In this document: one piece after another, positions 7,849 to 15,436 of the stretch
How the letters are laid out: every line of letters starts with the position of its first letter
Numbering within the stretch: position 1 is the first letter of the stretch
Source: Rosistilla carotiformis
Lineage (GTDB): Bacteria; Planctomycetota; Planctomycetia; Pirellulales; Pirellulaceae
Direction: 5' to 3'
Assembly (NCBI RefSeq): GCF_007753095.1
Contig: NZ_CP036348.1
Span: forward strand, 2,108,001 to 2,172,000
Length of the DNA: 64,000 bases
The notes under the pieces: model-generated
Told to the model about the DNA's origin: nothing
Database searches by the model: none
The model's input: the letters and a program-made list of their open reading frames with translations, nothing else
Program-made: the position numbers and the translations under genes

Positions 7849-8331
7849 ATGAAACGTACTATCGTTAGCTGCGTTGCTGTAGTTGCAATGATGATCGCAT
7901 TCGGCACAACCGCTGAAGCGGGTCACAAGAAGAACAAGTGCTGCGCTCCAGCACCGACTTGCTGCGAAATGGTTGAAGAAGTTAGCTGTTGCGAAGCACC
8001 AGCACTAACCTGCTGCGAAGCACCAGCACCAACTTGCTGCGAAGCACCAGCTCCTAGCTGCTGTGGCGCTCCCGTTGTTGAAAGCGGATGCTCGAGCTGC
8101 GGCGGCGAAGTTGTCGTCGAAGCTGCACCCGCATGTGCATCGTGCTCGGGTACTGTTGTCGACAGCGCTCCAGTAATCGTTGAAGAAGCTGCTCCAGCAC
8201 CAGCCGCTCCAGCTCCAACTCCAGAGCCCGCTGCAGACGCTGCTTCGCCTTCGGACGCGGCTCCACCCGCTCCTGAAGCGAGCAACCTGCGTGCTCCAAA
8301 CGTTTACCGCATGGTAAGCTTCCGTCGCTAA
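7849..8331 (+). CDS. Small secreted Cys-rich protein with CC-E-A-P-A-P repeats
   Basis: This 160-residue protein starts at ATG 7849, with TTGGAG (7835-7840) upstream, and begins with a clear signal peptide (MKRTIVSCVAVVAMMIAFG...AEA). The mature protein opens G-H-K-K-N-K-C-C and has six Cys-Cys pairs. Three tandem units of C-C-E-A-P-A-x-T/S lie at about residues 45-70, followed by isolated C-S-S-C and C-A-S-C pairs. The second half is a low-complexity Ala/Pro/Glu stretch and the end is basic (YRMVSFRR). The pattern suggests a metal-binding or disulfide-crosslinked cell-surface protein, but no family was recognised and no function is claimed. A strong terminator follows about 110 bases downstream. 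Confidence 0.8.
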   Translation: MKRTIVSCVAVVAMMIAFGTTAEAGHKKNKCCAPAPTCCEMVEEVSCCEAPALTCCEAPAPTCCEAPAPSCCGAPVVESGCSSCGGEVVVEAAPACASCSGTVVDSAPVIVEEAAPAPAAPAPTPEPAADAASPSDAAPPAPEASNLRAPNVYRMVSFRR

Positions 8332-8441
8332 GTCGACCGGACGTTTGAAGTTGAATTGTACAAGCCGGGATGGGAACCCAATTTGCGTGCGGCTTGCACG
8401 CGGATAACTAAGGCTGTCCTTGAATAGGACGACAATCTACG

Positions 8442-8478
8442 AAACCTCTGTTGCCAAGTTTGGCGGCAGAGGTTTTTT
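8442..8478. terminator. Strong bidirectional intrinsic terminator
   Basis: A 9-bp perfect stem, AAACCTCTG (8442-8450) with its complement (8467-8475), is extended inward by a further GCC/GGC pairing closing a short loop and is followed by a T run. The A run on the other side lets it serve the opposite strand too. It separates the Cys-rich gene from fxsA, which converge. Confidence 0.88.
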
Positions 8479-8511
8479 CATGCGCCGATTTCTCAGCGAC
8501 TCAGATCCAGA

Positions 8512-8982
8512 TCAACTGTCGGTCCGTTCGTCGCTACGGACCGACGCCGCAGCGGCATCGATCGTGTTGGGATCCGCTTGCGTCGGCTGCGCGTTTTCGC
8601 CGAAACCGAAGCTTTGAATTTGAAAGCGACCGCCGATCCGAGCGGCCAGAAAGTGCCGAGCCAATAACCGCGTCTGCGGGATCAGCAGCAGAAAACCCAT
8701 CGCATCGGTCAGCAGCCCGGGAGTCAGCAGCATCCCGGCGGCAAAGAAGATCAGCAGCCCGTCCTGGACTTCGGGAGCGGGCATGCGTCCTTCGGCCAGC
8801 GCCTGGCGAAAGCGTTGCCAAGCGAGCGCCCCCTGCCAACGGGCTAGCGCCGATCCGACGATCCCGGTGAAGATCACAATCCCGACGGTCACCAGCAGGC
8901 TGGTCGCCTTGGACAGCTGGATCAGCATCGCCAATTCGACGAGCGGGATGATCGTAAAAGCGAGCAGCAATTTGAGAAACAA
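8512..8982 (-). CDS. fxsA: FxsA family membrane protein
   Basis: This 156-residue cytoplasmic-membrane protein of the FxsA (formerly YjeG) family in E. coli was named for suppressing F exclusion of phage T7 when overexpressed. Hydrophobic segments lie at about residues 2-22, 27-45 and 75-105. Family signatures are visible: P-L-V-E-L-A near residue 13, G-I-V-G-S-A-L-A-R-x-Q-G near 40, and G-M-L-L-T-P-G-L-L-T-D-A-M-G-F-L-L-L-I-P near 85. The start codon is TTG 8982-8980, preceded at about ten bases by GGAGG, so it is likely right. The last 45 residues are a polar cytoplasmic tail. The gene converges with the Cys-rich gene. Confidence 0.9.
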   Translation of the reverse strand: MFLKLLLAFTIIPLVELAMLIQLSKATSLLVTVGIVIFTGIVGSALARWQGALAWQRFRQALAEGRMPAPEVQDGLLIFFAAGMLLTPGLLTDAMGFLLLIPQTRLLARHFLAARIGGRFQIQSFGFGENAQPTQADPNTIDAAAASVRSDERTDS

Positions 8983-9141
8983 CGGAACGGATCCTCCCCG
9001 AATTTTTAGGTCGCCGGGGCCAACATGCCGCGGCGGTTTCGATTACTCTACGATGCCTGAGATTCACAGTGAAGGTCGCTCGGTCGGTCCGCGCGAACCC
9101 GCTGCGTTGGTTCATCATATCCCCTCCCCGGAGCGCGTCCC

Positions 9142-9897
9142 ATGCGTCTGTCCTCGATCGCTTCTGTTCTTCTCTTGTGCTTGCTTGTTATCGGGGGTCG
9201 CGCCACCGCCGCTGAACCGCTGCGTGCGTTGCTAGTCACCGGCGGTTGCTGCCACGATTACGAAAACCAAATCAAAATCTTGCAAGCCGGATTGGGCAAG
9301 CATCTGAAGATCGATTGGACCGTCGAACAATACGATGAAAAACGCGACCGGAAGGCCAACGTTTACACCAATCCGAAGTGGGCGGAATCGTTCGACGTGA
9401 TCATCCACAACGAATGCTTTGGTGGCGTCACCGATGGCGAATTTGTCGAGAGCATCGTCGCCGAACACGTCCGGTCGGGCGTCCCCGCCGTCGTCATCCA
9501 TTGCTCGATGCATTCGTATCGCAACGCTCCCACCGCAGACGCGTGGCGTGGATTGATCGGTGTGACGTCGAAGCGGCACGAGAAGGCAAAGCGCAGCCTG
9601 AAGGTAGTCGCTCGCGAAGCGGAGCATCCGATCCTCGAAGGCTCCCCCAGCCCCTGGTCGACTCCCAACGGCGAGCTGTACATCATCGAACGCTCGTGGC
9701 CGAACACTCAAGTTCTGGCGTCGGCGTACAGTGACGAAGAGAAAGCGGATCAACCGGTCGTCTGGACCAACACCTACAAAGGCGTTCGCGTCTTCGGGAC
9801 CACATTGGGACACCACAACGAAACGATGCAAGACGATGTCTGGTTGAACCTGACAGCCAAAGGCATCCAATGGGCAACCACCCCCGACGCGGAGTAG
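9142..9897 (+). CDS. Secreted ThuA-like (trehalose utilisation) domain protein
   Basis: This 251-residue exported protein has a signal peptide (MRLSSIASVLLLCLLVIGG...TAA) followed by a ThuA-like domain over nearly the whole length, which has a class I glutamine-amidotransferase-like fold. Typical segments are A-L-L-V-T-G-G near residue 30, F-D-V-I-I-H-N near 85, G-V-P-A-V-V-I-H-C-S-M-H near 115, and G-x-R-V-F-G-T-T-L-G-H-H near 215. In rhizobia ThuA helps convert trehalose to keto-trehalose, which ties in conceptually with the DUF1080 and Gfo/Idh/MocA proteins at the window's start, but a shared pathway is only inferred. It is monocistronic, with a long gene-poor region downstream. Confidence 0.87.
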   Translation: MRLSSIASVLLLCLLVIGGRATAAEPLRALLVTGGCCHDYENQIKILQAGLGKHLKIDWTVEQYDEKRDRKANVYTNPKWAESFDVIIHNECFGGVTDGEFVESIVAEHVRSGVPAVVIHCSMHSYRNAPTADAWRGLIGVTSKRHEKAKRSLKVVAREAEHPILEGSPSPWSTPNGELYIIERSWPNTQVLASAYSDEEKADQPVVWTNTYKGVRVFGTTLGHHNETMQDDVWLNLTAKGIQWATTPDAE

Positions 9898-10789
9898 TCC
9901 TGGCCGTGATCGCATACGAGCACGAAGCGCACGTTTTGATGTTGCGCGTTGATGGGGGTGCTAGTGAGAATTGGTATTGCTGAAAGAGGTGAGGCATCCT
10001 GAGTTTGTGAGTTACACCGTCCGCGAGGCGTTGCTGGTAGGCATTCGCTATCGCGAGCATCAGTGGCATCAGCGACGGCTAAAAAGCAACCACGGACTCC
10101 GCACACTGAGGAAACACGACACTGAGCTTTTATCCCAGGAATACCGGTGCGTCGCCTGATTAAAGCATCCATCGGCGCAACATCAAAAAGCGCAAGCGAG
10201 TGATTCCACACCACGAGATCACACGACGCGGAAGGCGACCATCAGTCTCTGAGCGACATGTCGACCGTTCCGCCAGCAACAATCTGGCGTATTCGCCCAG
10301 TAGCGAATCGCTGAATGGATCGTTGGTCAGGAGGGGGGATGGAGCGGTCTTCAATGCGGGCCTTGCATGCCAGTCGGGGCTGGTGACGCGACGCTACATG
10401 TGCAGGCTCTGTCGTGTCGCTTGTGCATAATGGTTGCAACTGCGTCCGTCGTGCAGACCAGGGCAAAGCAATTTTTCCATTGGGAGCGTCTCAGGAAATG
10501 GGGGCGGGGGGCGAGAGCGAGGAATTGTCGCGGTGCCTCACTTTTGAGTCGGGGTTCCCATCATGCCTCGACGCAAACCGCACTTTGCCCTGGGGCCCAA
10601 GTTTGGACGCGGGAACTGGAGGGGGGCGCGTTATCGAGCGAGAGGAGCTGGCATGCAACTTTGGGGAAAAATGGGCAAATGCATTGCACAGGGGAGCAAC
10701 ATTTGCGCGAAGAAAGCTTTGCGCTAGCGAGAATTCCCGTTGTCGCGTGGGGGCGAAGAAGGTTTCTGCTGGCGCCGCTCCGCTGCCGA
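9898..10789. other. Long unassigned region (about 890 bases) with an inverted repeat
   Basis: No open frame here reads like a real protein on either strand; the longest frames are antisense to the flanking genes. The left part contains an exact 14-base inverted repeat, TTTTGATGTTGCGC at 9934-9947 and its reverse complement at 10175-10188, with weaker similarity continuing outside the match. That would fit the two ends of a small decayed element. Confidence 0.5.
9934..10188. repeat. Possible small element bounded by imperfect inverted repeats
   Basis: A 14-base exact inverted repeat (9934-9947 and 10175-10188) flanks about 230 bases without a gene. Bases just outside each copy are also partly alike (GCGC before, GATGG after). 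This resembles the ends of a miniature or decayed insertion element, but no transposase and no clear target duplication were seen. Confidence 0.3.
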
Positions 10790-11221
10790 TCAGCGGCAAT
10801 CGTTGCAGTGGCCGCGCAACAAAATTTCGGTGACCTCGCCAACCTGTTCGCTGACGCGCTGACTGCCTGCGGTCAGCTTGACTTCATCCAAACAGGAGAC
10901 GGTCCCGCAATCGACGCACAGGAAATGGGGGTGTCCCGCATCGTGTTGGGAGTCGGCATCGATCGCTTCAAAACGCCAGACGTGATCTCCGACTTCGGTC
11001 CGTCGCAACAAGCCCGCTTCGACCATGTCGTTTAAGTTGCGGAATGCCGTCGCCTTATCGACACCGGTGGTAGCGAGATGTTCGGCGACGGTGGCGTGGG
11101 TCAGAGGAGAATTTGACTCGCGAAGCAATTGCAATGTAGCAATTCGCGCCGGCGTGGCTCGTAGCCCCGCGTCGCGAATCGCTTGCTTGACCAGGTCAAG
11201 CGATTCGTCGTTTTTGGTCAT
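10790..11221 (-). CDS. Fur family transcriptional regulator
   Basis: This 143-residue metal- or peroxide-responsive repressor has a winged-helix DNA-binding domain at about residues 8-80: L-R-A-T-P-A-R-I-A-T-L-Q-L-L near 20 and the recognition helix V-D-K-A-T-A-F-R-N-L-N-D-M near 53. A metal-binding dimerisation domain follows, with H-P-H-F-L-C-V-D-C near 97 and a second pair, C-N-D-C, at the extreme C terminus. Those two Cys pairs form the structural zinc site of the family. Whether it senses iron, zinc, manganese or peroxide cannot be told. The start is ATG 11221-11219. A 13-base palindrome lies about 60 bases upstream and could be autoregulatory. No metal-transport gene is adjacent. Confidence 0.9.
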   Translation of the reverse strand: MTKNDESLDLVKQAIRDAGLRATPARIATLQLLRESNSPLTHATVAEHLATTGVDKATAFRNLNDMVEAGLLRRTEVGDHVWRFEAIDADSQHDAGHPHFLCVDCGTVSCLDEVKLTAGSQRVSEQVGEVTEILLRGHCNDCR

Positions 11222-11689
11222 GTAGGGTTTCCTGACAAGAGATACCGTTCAGTTTACCCAATAGCAATTGAGATGCAAGTGCTACACAGTGTAGGGAGCA
11301 GGGCAAATCCGTGTTTCAAGCTGAGGTTTCGGCCGGCAATCGCAAGCACTTCGTCCGCCCAACTGCCCGACCGCCAAAAGCTTGGGGATCGCTAGGGGAG
11401 GGACTGCAGTACCGGTCGACGCACGTGTCGGTGATGCGCTGCTGTTGTTGGGGGGATATGGGAGACCAAACCGGGCCTCGATGCTGGATCTCTCAGTTGT
11501 CGTTGCGCTCTGTTCCTCGCCACGGGCGTCTCGAGGTTTGCTGAAGTCCGTGTGGAGTGAGTTCACCTCGGCTTCTCCTTTTTTATCTCCGGTAATGCGT
11601 CCCTCACGGCGCTTGCCGCGGATTCGAGCGTCCAGACGCATGCGCGTCGACGGGGATGGGCGGCTGACCAGTGCCGACCTTTCCATCTG
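11222..11689. other. Unassigned region between fur-type gene and PEP-CTERM gene
   Basis: About 470 bases without a supportable gene. Open frames on both strands give Arg/Ser-rich translations that look non-coding. The part next to the regulator contains the palindrome CTACACAGTGTAG (11282-11294). Confidence 0.5.
11282..11294. promoter_or_regulatory. 13-base palindrome upstream of the Fur-family gene
   Basis: CTACAC-A-GTGTAG is a perfect dyad 61 bases before the regulator's start codon. Its size and place fit an operator, but the sequence is not a canonical Fur, Zur or PerR box, so this is a suggestion only. Confidence 0.35.
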
Positions 11690-12340
11690 ATGTCGTTACT
11701 GCTGCTGGTGTGCAGCGGCGCGGGAACCGCCAGTGCCGATATCGTGTCGACGATGACCCCTTCGACCGCGAGCTACAACGTCGGCGACAGTGGCTACATC
11801 GATTTGATGATCTACAGCACTTCAGCCGATGCCTTGGATTCCTATTTCGCCGGCGTGAATATTGCCGGAGGGACCGGGCTCACGTTTAGGGATCCGCAGA
11901 GTGAAAGCTTCCTGTCGGACGGGAACTATGTCTTTGCTGGCAGAAGCTCGAACGTAATCAATATGTTTCCGGCAACGATTCCCGGTCTCGGTGGAAGTGA
12001 AATTTCGGTCGGCGATTTCAGCGAAGACCCTGGATCGCCTTTCACCCCGCTGCCCGTGAACCTACCGAACGCGGGATCGCCGAACCTCTTGGCGCGACTG
12101 GAATTCGACACGAACGCGGCGGGCGTGTTCGATTTCACGTTGGATCCTGGATCGTCCTTCTCCGACGAACTCTTCAACGACTTTGCCTTCACCTCCTCGG
12201 GAACCAGTGTCACCGTCAATTCGACGGCCGCGGTTCCCGAACCGACGAGCATGACGTTGCTGGGTGCTGCATTGCTGGGGGCCGGTTGGCATCAACGACG
12301 CCGACGGCGCAAGGCAACATCGGAGAGCGTTGCGGCATAA
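11690..12340 (+). CDS. PEP-CTERM sorting domain protein
   Basis: This 216-residue exported protein ends in a textbook PEP-CTERM signal: V-P-E-P-T-S-M-T-L-L-G near residue 182, a hydrophobic stretch and a basic R-R-R-R-R-K cluster. Exosortase recognises this and couples it to extracellular polysaccharide. The body is a beta-sandwich-like region (Y-N-V-G-D-S-G-Y-I-D-L-M-I-Y) resembling cohesin-like surface domains. The only ATG, at 11690, gives a very short signal peptide (MSLLLLVCSGAGTASA) with no basic residues before the hydrophobic core, which is atypical. The frame stays open for a further 130 bases upstream without a start codon, so the real start or an upstream frameshift is uncertain. 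No exosortase is in the window. Confidence 0.8.
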   Translation: MSLLLLVCSGAGTASADIVSTMTPSTASYNVGDSGYIDLMIYSTSADALDSYFAGVNIAGGTGLTFRDPQSESFLSDGNYVFAGRSSNVINMFPATIPGLGGSEISVGDFSEDPGSPFTPLPVNLPNAGSPNLLARLEFDTNAAGVFDFTLDPGSSFSDELFNDFAFTSSGTSVTVNSTAAVPEPTSMTLLGAALLGAGWHQRRRRRKATSESVAA

Positions 12341-12357
12341 AGGATCCTGAATAAACT

Positions 12358-12388
12358 GCCCAGCACGACGCAAATCGCGTCTTGCTGG
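12358..12388. terminator. Imperfect hairpin after the PEP-CTERM gene
   Basis: CCAGCACGACGC (from 12360) can pair with GCGTCTTGCTGG (to about 12388), with one or two mismatches around a short AT loop. It lies 20 bases past the PEP-CTERM stop. There is no T-tract, so it is only a candidate terminator between convergent frames. Confidence 0.4.
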
Positions 12389-12510
12389 TAGGGTCACCAA
12401 TTGCGGAGCGAATGGCGATTAACAGTATTCCTCTAGCGCACGATTCCAACGTTTAAACTTGGACGACAAACGGTTGCCGCATTGATGGCGAACTGGTGTC
12501 GCGCGTCTGG

Positions 12511-12840
12511 CTATGTGAAATTCGATTTAGGTCGTAGATGCGCCGGCGCCATCGTGGGACGATTGATTCGCAATCGCCGGGGGTGTTCATCGGGTTGGAT
12601 CCAGCCGAGATCGCACAAGACGACGTACAGGCAGGGGACGACGATCAGCAACAAGATGGTCGATGCGAAGAGGCCGAAGACGATCGAGACCGCGGTTGGG
12701 ATCAGGACTTGCGCTTGCGTGCTCCTTTCGGGCGTCAATGGCAACAGACCAACCCAGAACGTGAGGTAGCGTTCAAAGAACCCGATTCCGCCACCGGAAA
12801 TCGACGCGTCATTTCCCGGGCAACACGATGTTTCGTCCAT
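12511..12840 (-). pseudogene. Chimeric relic: ACR3 arsenite-carrier N terminus joined to an RND efflux-pump C terminus
   Basis: This 109-codon frame starts at ATG 12840-12838 with GAAGAG just upstream. Residues 1-32 (starting MDETSCC, then G-I-G-F-F-E-R-Y-L-T-F-W-V-G-L) match the amino end of ACR3-type arsenite efflux proteins, whose hallmark is F-F-E-R-Y-L-T. From residue 33 the sequence changes to the extreme carboxyl end of an RND-family efflux permease: L-P-L-T-P-E-R-S-T-Q-A-Q-V-L-I-P, then two hydrophobic runs ending C-L-Y-V-V-L. The in-frame junction lies at about 12742-12756. Neither transporter could work from these pieces, so this is most simply a deletion scar of a lost metal-resistance cluster. 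Whether the fused frame is expressed is unknown. Confidence 0.65.
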
Positions 12841-13041
12841 TTGCTCTTCTCGCTTCTTGTCGAATCCAACCCGTGCATCGCCCTCTGCGAGACATCTCCA
12901 TCCCTTCCCTATAACCTCTCGCAAATCGAGTGTCACGCGACGTATCTGCAAATCTTTTTCCTGTGGAATGTCCCACGTCGGTCAGCGGCTTGTGGTATTG
13001 GTATTACCATGGCACCAACAATACCACCTCACGAGTCTGCG

Positions 13042-13413
13042 ATGCTGAACAACGATCCGCTGATCGGAATTTGGTGGGACCATGGAGGTCGTTTGGCTGT
13101 CTTCGCCGAGACGATTGATCCGGGCAGAGCGGTTTGCGGGATCTGCGACAGCGACTTCGCCCACGACGCCTGTTGGCATGAAGCTGCCAAACAGCTTTCG
13201 CTTTCCAGCACCCGCGAATATTTCGACGTCCCACGAGGCCGAGTGATGTGGCACGTGAAAGATTCTCGAAGCGTCATTCTGCATGGCAACGGAACGAGCC
13301 GGGATCGACTGGAATCCATCGCTTCCAAGTTTCAGCTATCGAACTGGCGTGCTGAAACGGACCTGCATTACATGGTCGGCGAAGATGCTGAAACACTTTG
13401 GAATTTTCTATAA
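13042..13413 (+). CDS. Hypothetical protein
   Basis: This predicted 123-residue soluble protein starts at ATG 13042. An in-frame open region continues upstream across the strand-opposite relic and is ignored. No family was named with confidence. Visible segments are I-G-I-W-W-D-H-G-G-R-L-A-V-F near residue 8, C-D-S-D-F-A-H near 37, E-Y-F-D-V-P-R-G-R-V-M-W near 62 and a C-terminal D-L-H-Y-M-V-G-E-D. The V-P-R-G-R-V core followed by a late H-Y reads as a conserved pattern of a small uncharacterised protein. There is no clear ribosome-binding site. It is convergent with the nuclease-like gene, with only 13 bases between the stop codons. Confidence 0.55.
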   Translation: MLNNDPLIGIWWDHGGRLAVFAETIDPGRAVCGICDSDFAHDACWHEAAKQLSLSSTREYFDVPRGRVMWHVKDSRSVILHGNGTSRDRLESIASKFQLSNWRAETDLHYMVGEDAETLWNFL

Positions 13414-13426
13414 ACTATGTTCGCCT

Positions 13427-14230
13427 CTAGATCTCAACGTCATATCTGGCACGAAGGTTGGCGACATGCGTTTTCAAAGCGGGTGTGCTGTCCCAGTCTC
13501 GCCATAAGTCGCTATATGAAATTGCTGCCAAAGTAACAGCGGATCCACTGACCGCATCGATCAACGCAGAAATTTCTTCTCTATGCTGAACACAACAATC
13601 CAATTGGTTCGCATTTGCTGGCTCCCAAAAAACATACAACAGTTCTATTCGCCCGGCTCCTCCGTCGCACATATGCCGACGAAGACCTAGATAGTGCTTT
13701 ACGAGTTGTGCCACATCCAAATAGCGTTTTCCAGCATCTTTTGAATCCTCTAGAATTGTCCACCAACAGTCTTCGGCATATGGCAGGTTTTCGCGAGTGT
13801 AGCTGTCAGCGAAGAATGCTTGTTTTGGAGTGAAGTACTCAGTTAGTTTCGATTCGATCGCAACTACTGCGTCCGAAGCCGAAAACCAAACATCAATATT
13901 AGGTGGTGTTCCACCTAGTCCTGTTCTGCATTGCCGTTCGAACTGTGGTGGCGCAAACTTGTCCCCGTTCCATTCAAATTGCGTTGAACACTGGTCTGAC
14001 TTGAAAATCCCAAAGCTGTTCACAACTAACGCCGTTGAAGAATGCACCGCGAGGAATTTTGCGTTCAACTCATTTCCTGCACCTTGTTCAAGTTCTTCTC
14101 GGATTTTCCTGAACTCAATTTCCGGTAAAAGGTTGTCAGGTATCGACTGTACGTAGCCGGGGCGAGCGATGCCTTCATCACCAAACGCTCTCCACAATGC
14201 CGCATACGCACGATTTAACATCAAACTCAT
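13427..14230 (-). CDS. Putative restriction endonuclease-like protein (PGN_0703 type, PD-(D/E)XK fold)
   Basis: This 267-residue protein resembles the PGN_0703 family of putative restriction endonucleases. The family core is visible: N-A-K-F-L-A-V-H-S-S-T-A-L near residue 60, then G-L-G-G-T-P-P-N-I-D-V-W-F near 105, then V-V-A-I-E-S-K-L-T-E-Y-F-T-P-K near 122. The D followed by E-x-K gives the metal-binding D...E-x-K triad of PD-(D/E)XK nucleases. ATG 14230-14228 was chosen because AAGGA lies about 10 bases upstream; a GTG 66 bases earlier lacks one. Three sampled 60-base lines in the gene are 53, 48 and 48% G+C, against about 60% in a sampled line of the giant kinase gene, which suggests a foreign origin. 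No methyltransferase is adjacent. Confidence 0.65.
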   Translation of the reverse strand: MSLMLNRAYAALWRAFGDEGIARPGYVQSIPDNLLPEIEFRKIREELEQGAGNELNAKFLAVHSSTALVVNSFGIFKSDQCSTQFEWNGDKFAPPQFERQCRTGLGGTPPNIDVWFSASDAVVAIESKLTEYFTPKQAFFADSYTRENLPYAEDCWWTILEDSKDAGKRYLDVAQLVKHYLGLRRHMCDGGAGRIELLYVFWEPANANQLDCCVQHREEISALIDAVSGSAVTLAAISYSDLWRDWDSTPALKTHVANLRARYDVEI

Positions 14231-14264
14231 GGATGAAAGATCCTTATTAAACTGTTTGCTGCAC

Positions 14265-14642
14265 TCACTCTCCAGGGCAATAGTTCGTTGCGACACGCTC
14301 GCGACTTTCCTGGCGTTTCATCGGTACGACTCTATCCTGCCACGACTCGCCGTGGGCGACTCGCTCGTCGAACCAGGTCCAGTCGTCGTCGAGCATCGGT
14401 GGATGTTTGCTGAGGAATATCCAGTCGCATTCCTGGGCGGTCATCATCGCCGCTTCGATCGTTTGCCCGAAATAGGCATCTTCCCCGGCGATCTCGACCC
14501 AAATCCCCGCTCGATCCGCAACCCACTTCATCCGTACCTCACCAATTTTGTGAACGTATTCGGGGAGCACGGTGGTTTGGATCGCTTGTTTTAAGCCTGC
14601 TCGATCTCGTTCGCTAAGCATCGGTTTCCCCATCGACTTCAT
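14265..14642 (-). CDS. Hypothetical protein
   Basis: This predicted 125-residue soluble protein has no family I recognise. Visible features are an amphipathic N terminus (E-R-D-R-A-G-L-K-Q-A-I-Q-T-T-V), a central beta-like segment (R-A-G-I-W-V-E-I-A-G-E-D-A-Y-F-G), A-A-M-M-T-A-Q-E-C-D-W-I-F-L-S, and an acidic D-D-D-W-T-W-F-D-E. ATG 14642-14640 has a weak AAGAG about 10 bases upstream; two more in-frame ATGs follow within 21 bases. It ends just before the start of the nuclease-like gene on the same strand (35 bases), so the two may be one transcript. Confidence 0.5.
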   Translation of the reverse strand: MKSMGKPMLSERDRAGLKQAIQTTVLPEYVHKIGEVRMKWVADRAGIWVEIAGEDAYFGQTIEAAMMTAQECDWIFLSKHPPMLDDDWTWFDERVAHGESWQDRVVPMKRQESRERVATNYCPGE

Positions 14643-14722
14643 TCACAGACTCTTACGTATTCGCTGACAGACGGAACGGATACGGTCATCGATTACGCGT
14701 AAATCAGAGGGCTCACGATGTA

Positions 14723-15436
14723 TTAACAACTCCGGTATTTGTCGATTTGGGACGGGACGTCGATGATCGAATTGGGCATCCGCGGGGACATCCAATTGCA
14801 GATCGCCGCGTTGCGCGCCAAGAACGCCGCTTCCGATTTCCACGGGACCATTAGAAAGTCGACGTGAGACTGCCAAACGGTGCGAATGAACGCATCGGGA
14901 CAGTCGCGGAATGCCGCCATGAAGATCGTATGGAAATTGGCGAGCGCAACGCTCGGAAGGTTCAGCCGAGCATTCCATTGCATGGCCCAAGGCCTTTCTT
15001 TATGCAACTCGCTGAAGTTGTGGTTCTCATGAATCCAGCGGGCGACGAAGTCGATCTCCGATAGCGTCATCGGATCGTCCACTGTGAAAAAGCCTCGGTA
15101 ATGATCAACAGCTTCGGATTGACGCGACATAGCCGACTCGCGGATGTTCATCGGAATGGGGATGCGATAGTTCAGCGGCAGACGGTAGCTGGCGGTTTCT
15201 TTGTCGAAGTACCATGGCACTCCGGCATACGTCAAAACTTGTAGGTCGCGTGCGACGGTTCGCGTCGAACAACCGATCTCGCGAGCGATTGCTTTGACGT
15301 CGTAGTTCTTCCCTGAATGAATCAGCGCAAGCAGACGCAAAACGCGAGCGAGTCGATCGGCTTGCTGCACGCGTCGGTCGCGGTCGGGGCGTGTTTTGAT
15401 TGCCAACGGATCGAAGGGCTTCGGTTTGTCGTTCAT
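14723..15436 (-). CDS. HTH (DeoR/HTH_11-type) transcriptional regulator
   Basis: This 237-residue protein has a winged helix-turn-helix at about residues 22-90: V-L-R-L-L-A-L-I-H-S-G-K-N-Y-D-V-K-A-I-A-R-E-I near 30-50 and the recognition part C-S-T-R-T-V-A-R-D-L-Q-V-L near 52-64, followed by a wing (G-V-P-W-Y-F-D). This matches HTH_11 regulators of the YafY/DeoR type. The remaining 140 residues do not read as a WYL sensor domain and are unassigned. The ATG (15436-15434) overlaps the stop of the upstream phosphoesterase gene in an ATGA, so the two are translationally coupled. What it regulates is unknown. Confidence 0.75.
   Translation of the reverse strand: MNDKPKPFDPLAIKTRPDRDRRVQQADRLARVLRLLALIHSGKNYDVKAIAREIGCSTRTVARDLQVLTYAGVPWYFDKETASYRLPLNYRIPIPMNIRESAMSRQSEAVDHYRGFFTVDDPMTLSEIDFVARWIHENHNFSELHKERPWAMQWNARLNLPSVALANFHTIFMAAFRDCPDAFIRTVWQSHVDFLMVPWKSEAAFLARNAAICNWMSPRMPNSIIDVPSQIDKYRSC

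Noticed and set aside
7980-8065. Short tandem repeats resembling a CRISPR array
   Set aside because: The units are in-frame codons of the C-C-E-A-P-A-P repeat in a secreted protein, with no spacers.
10367-11035. 222-codon plus-strand frame
   Set aside because: Overlaps the well-supported Fur-family gene on the other strand; its translation has no family likeness.
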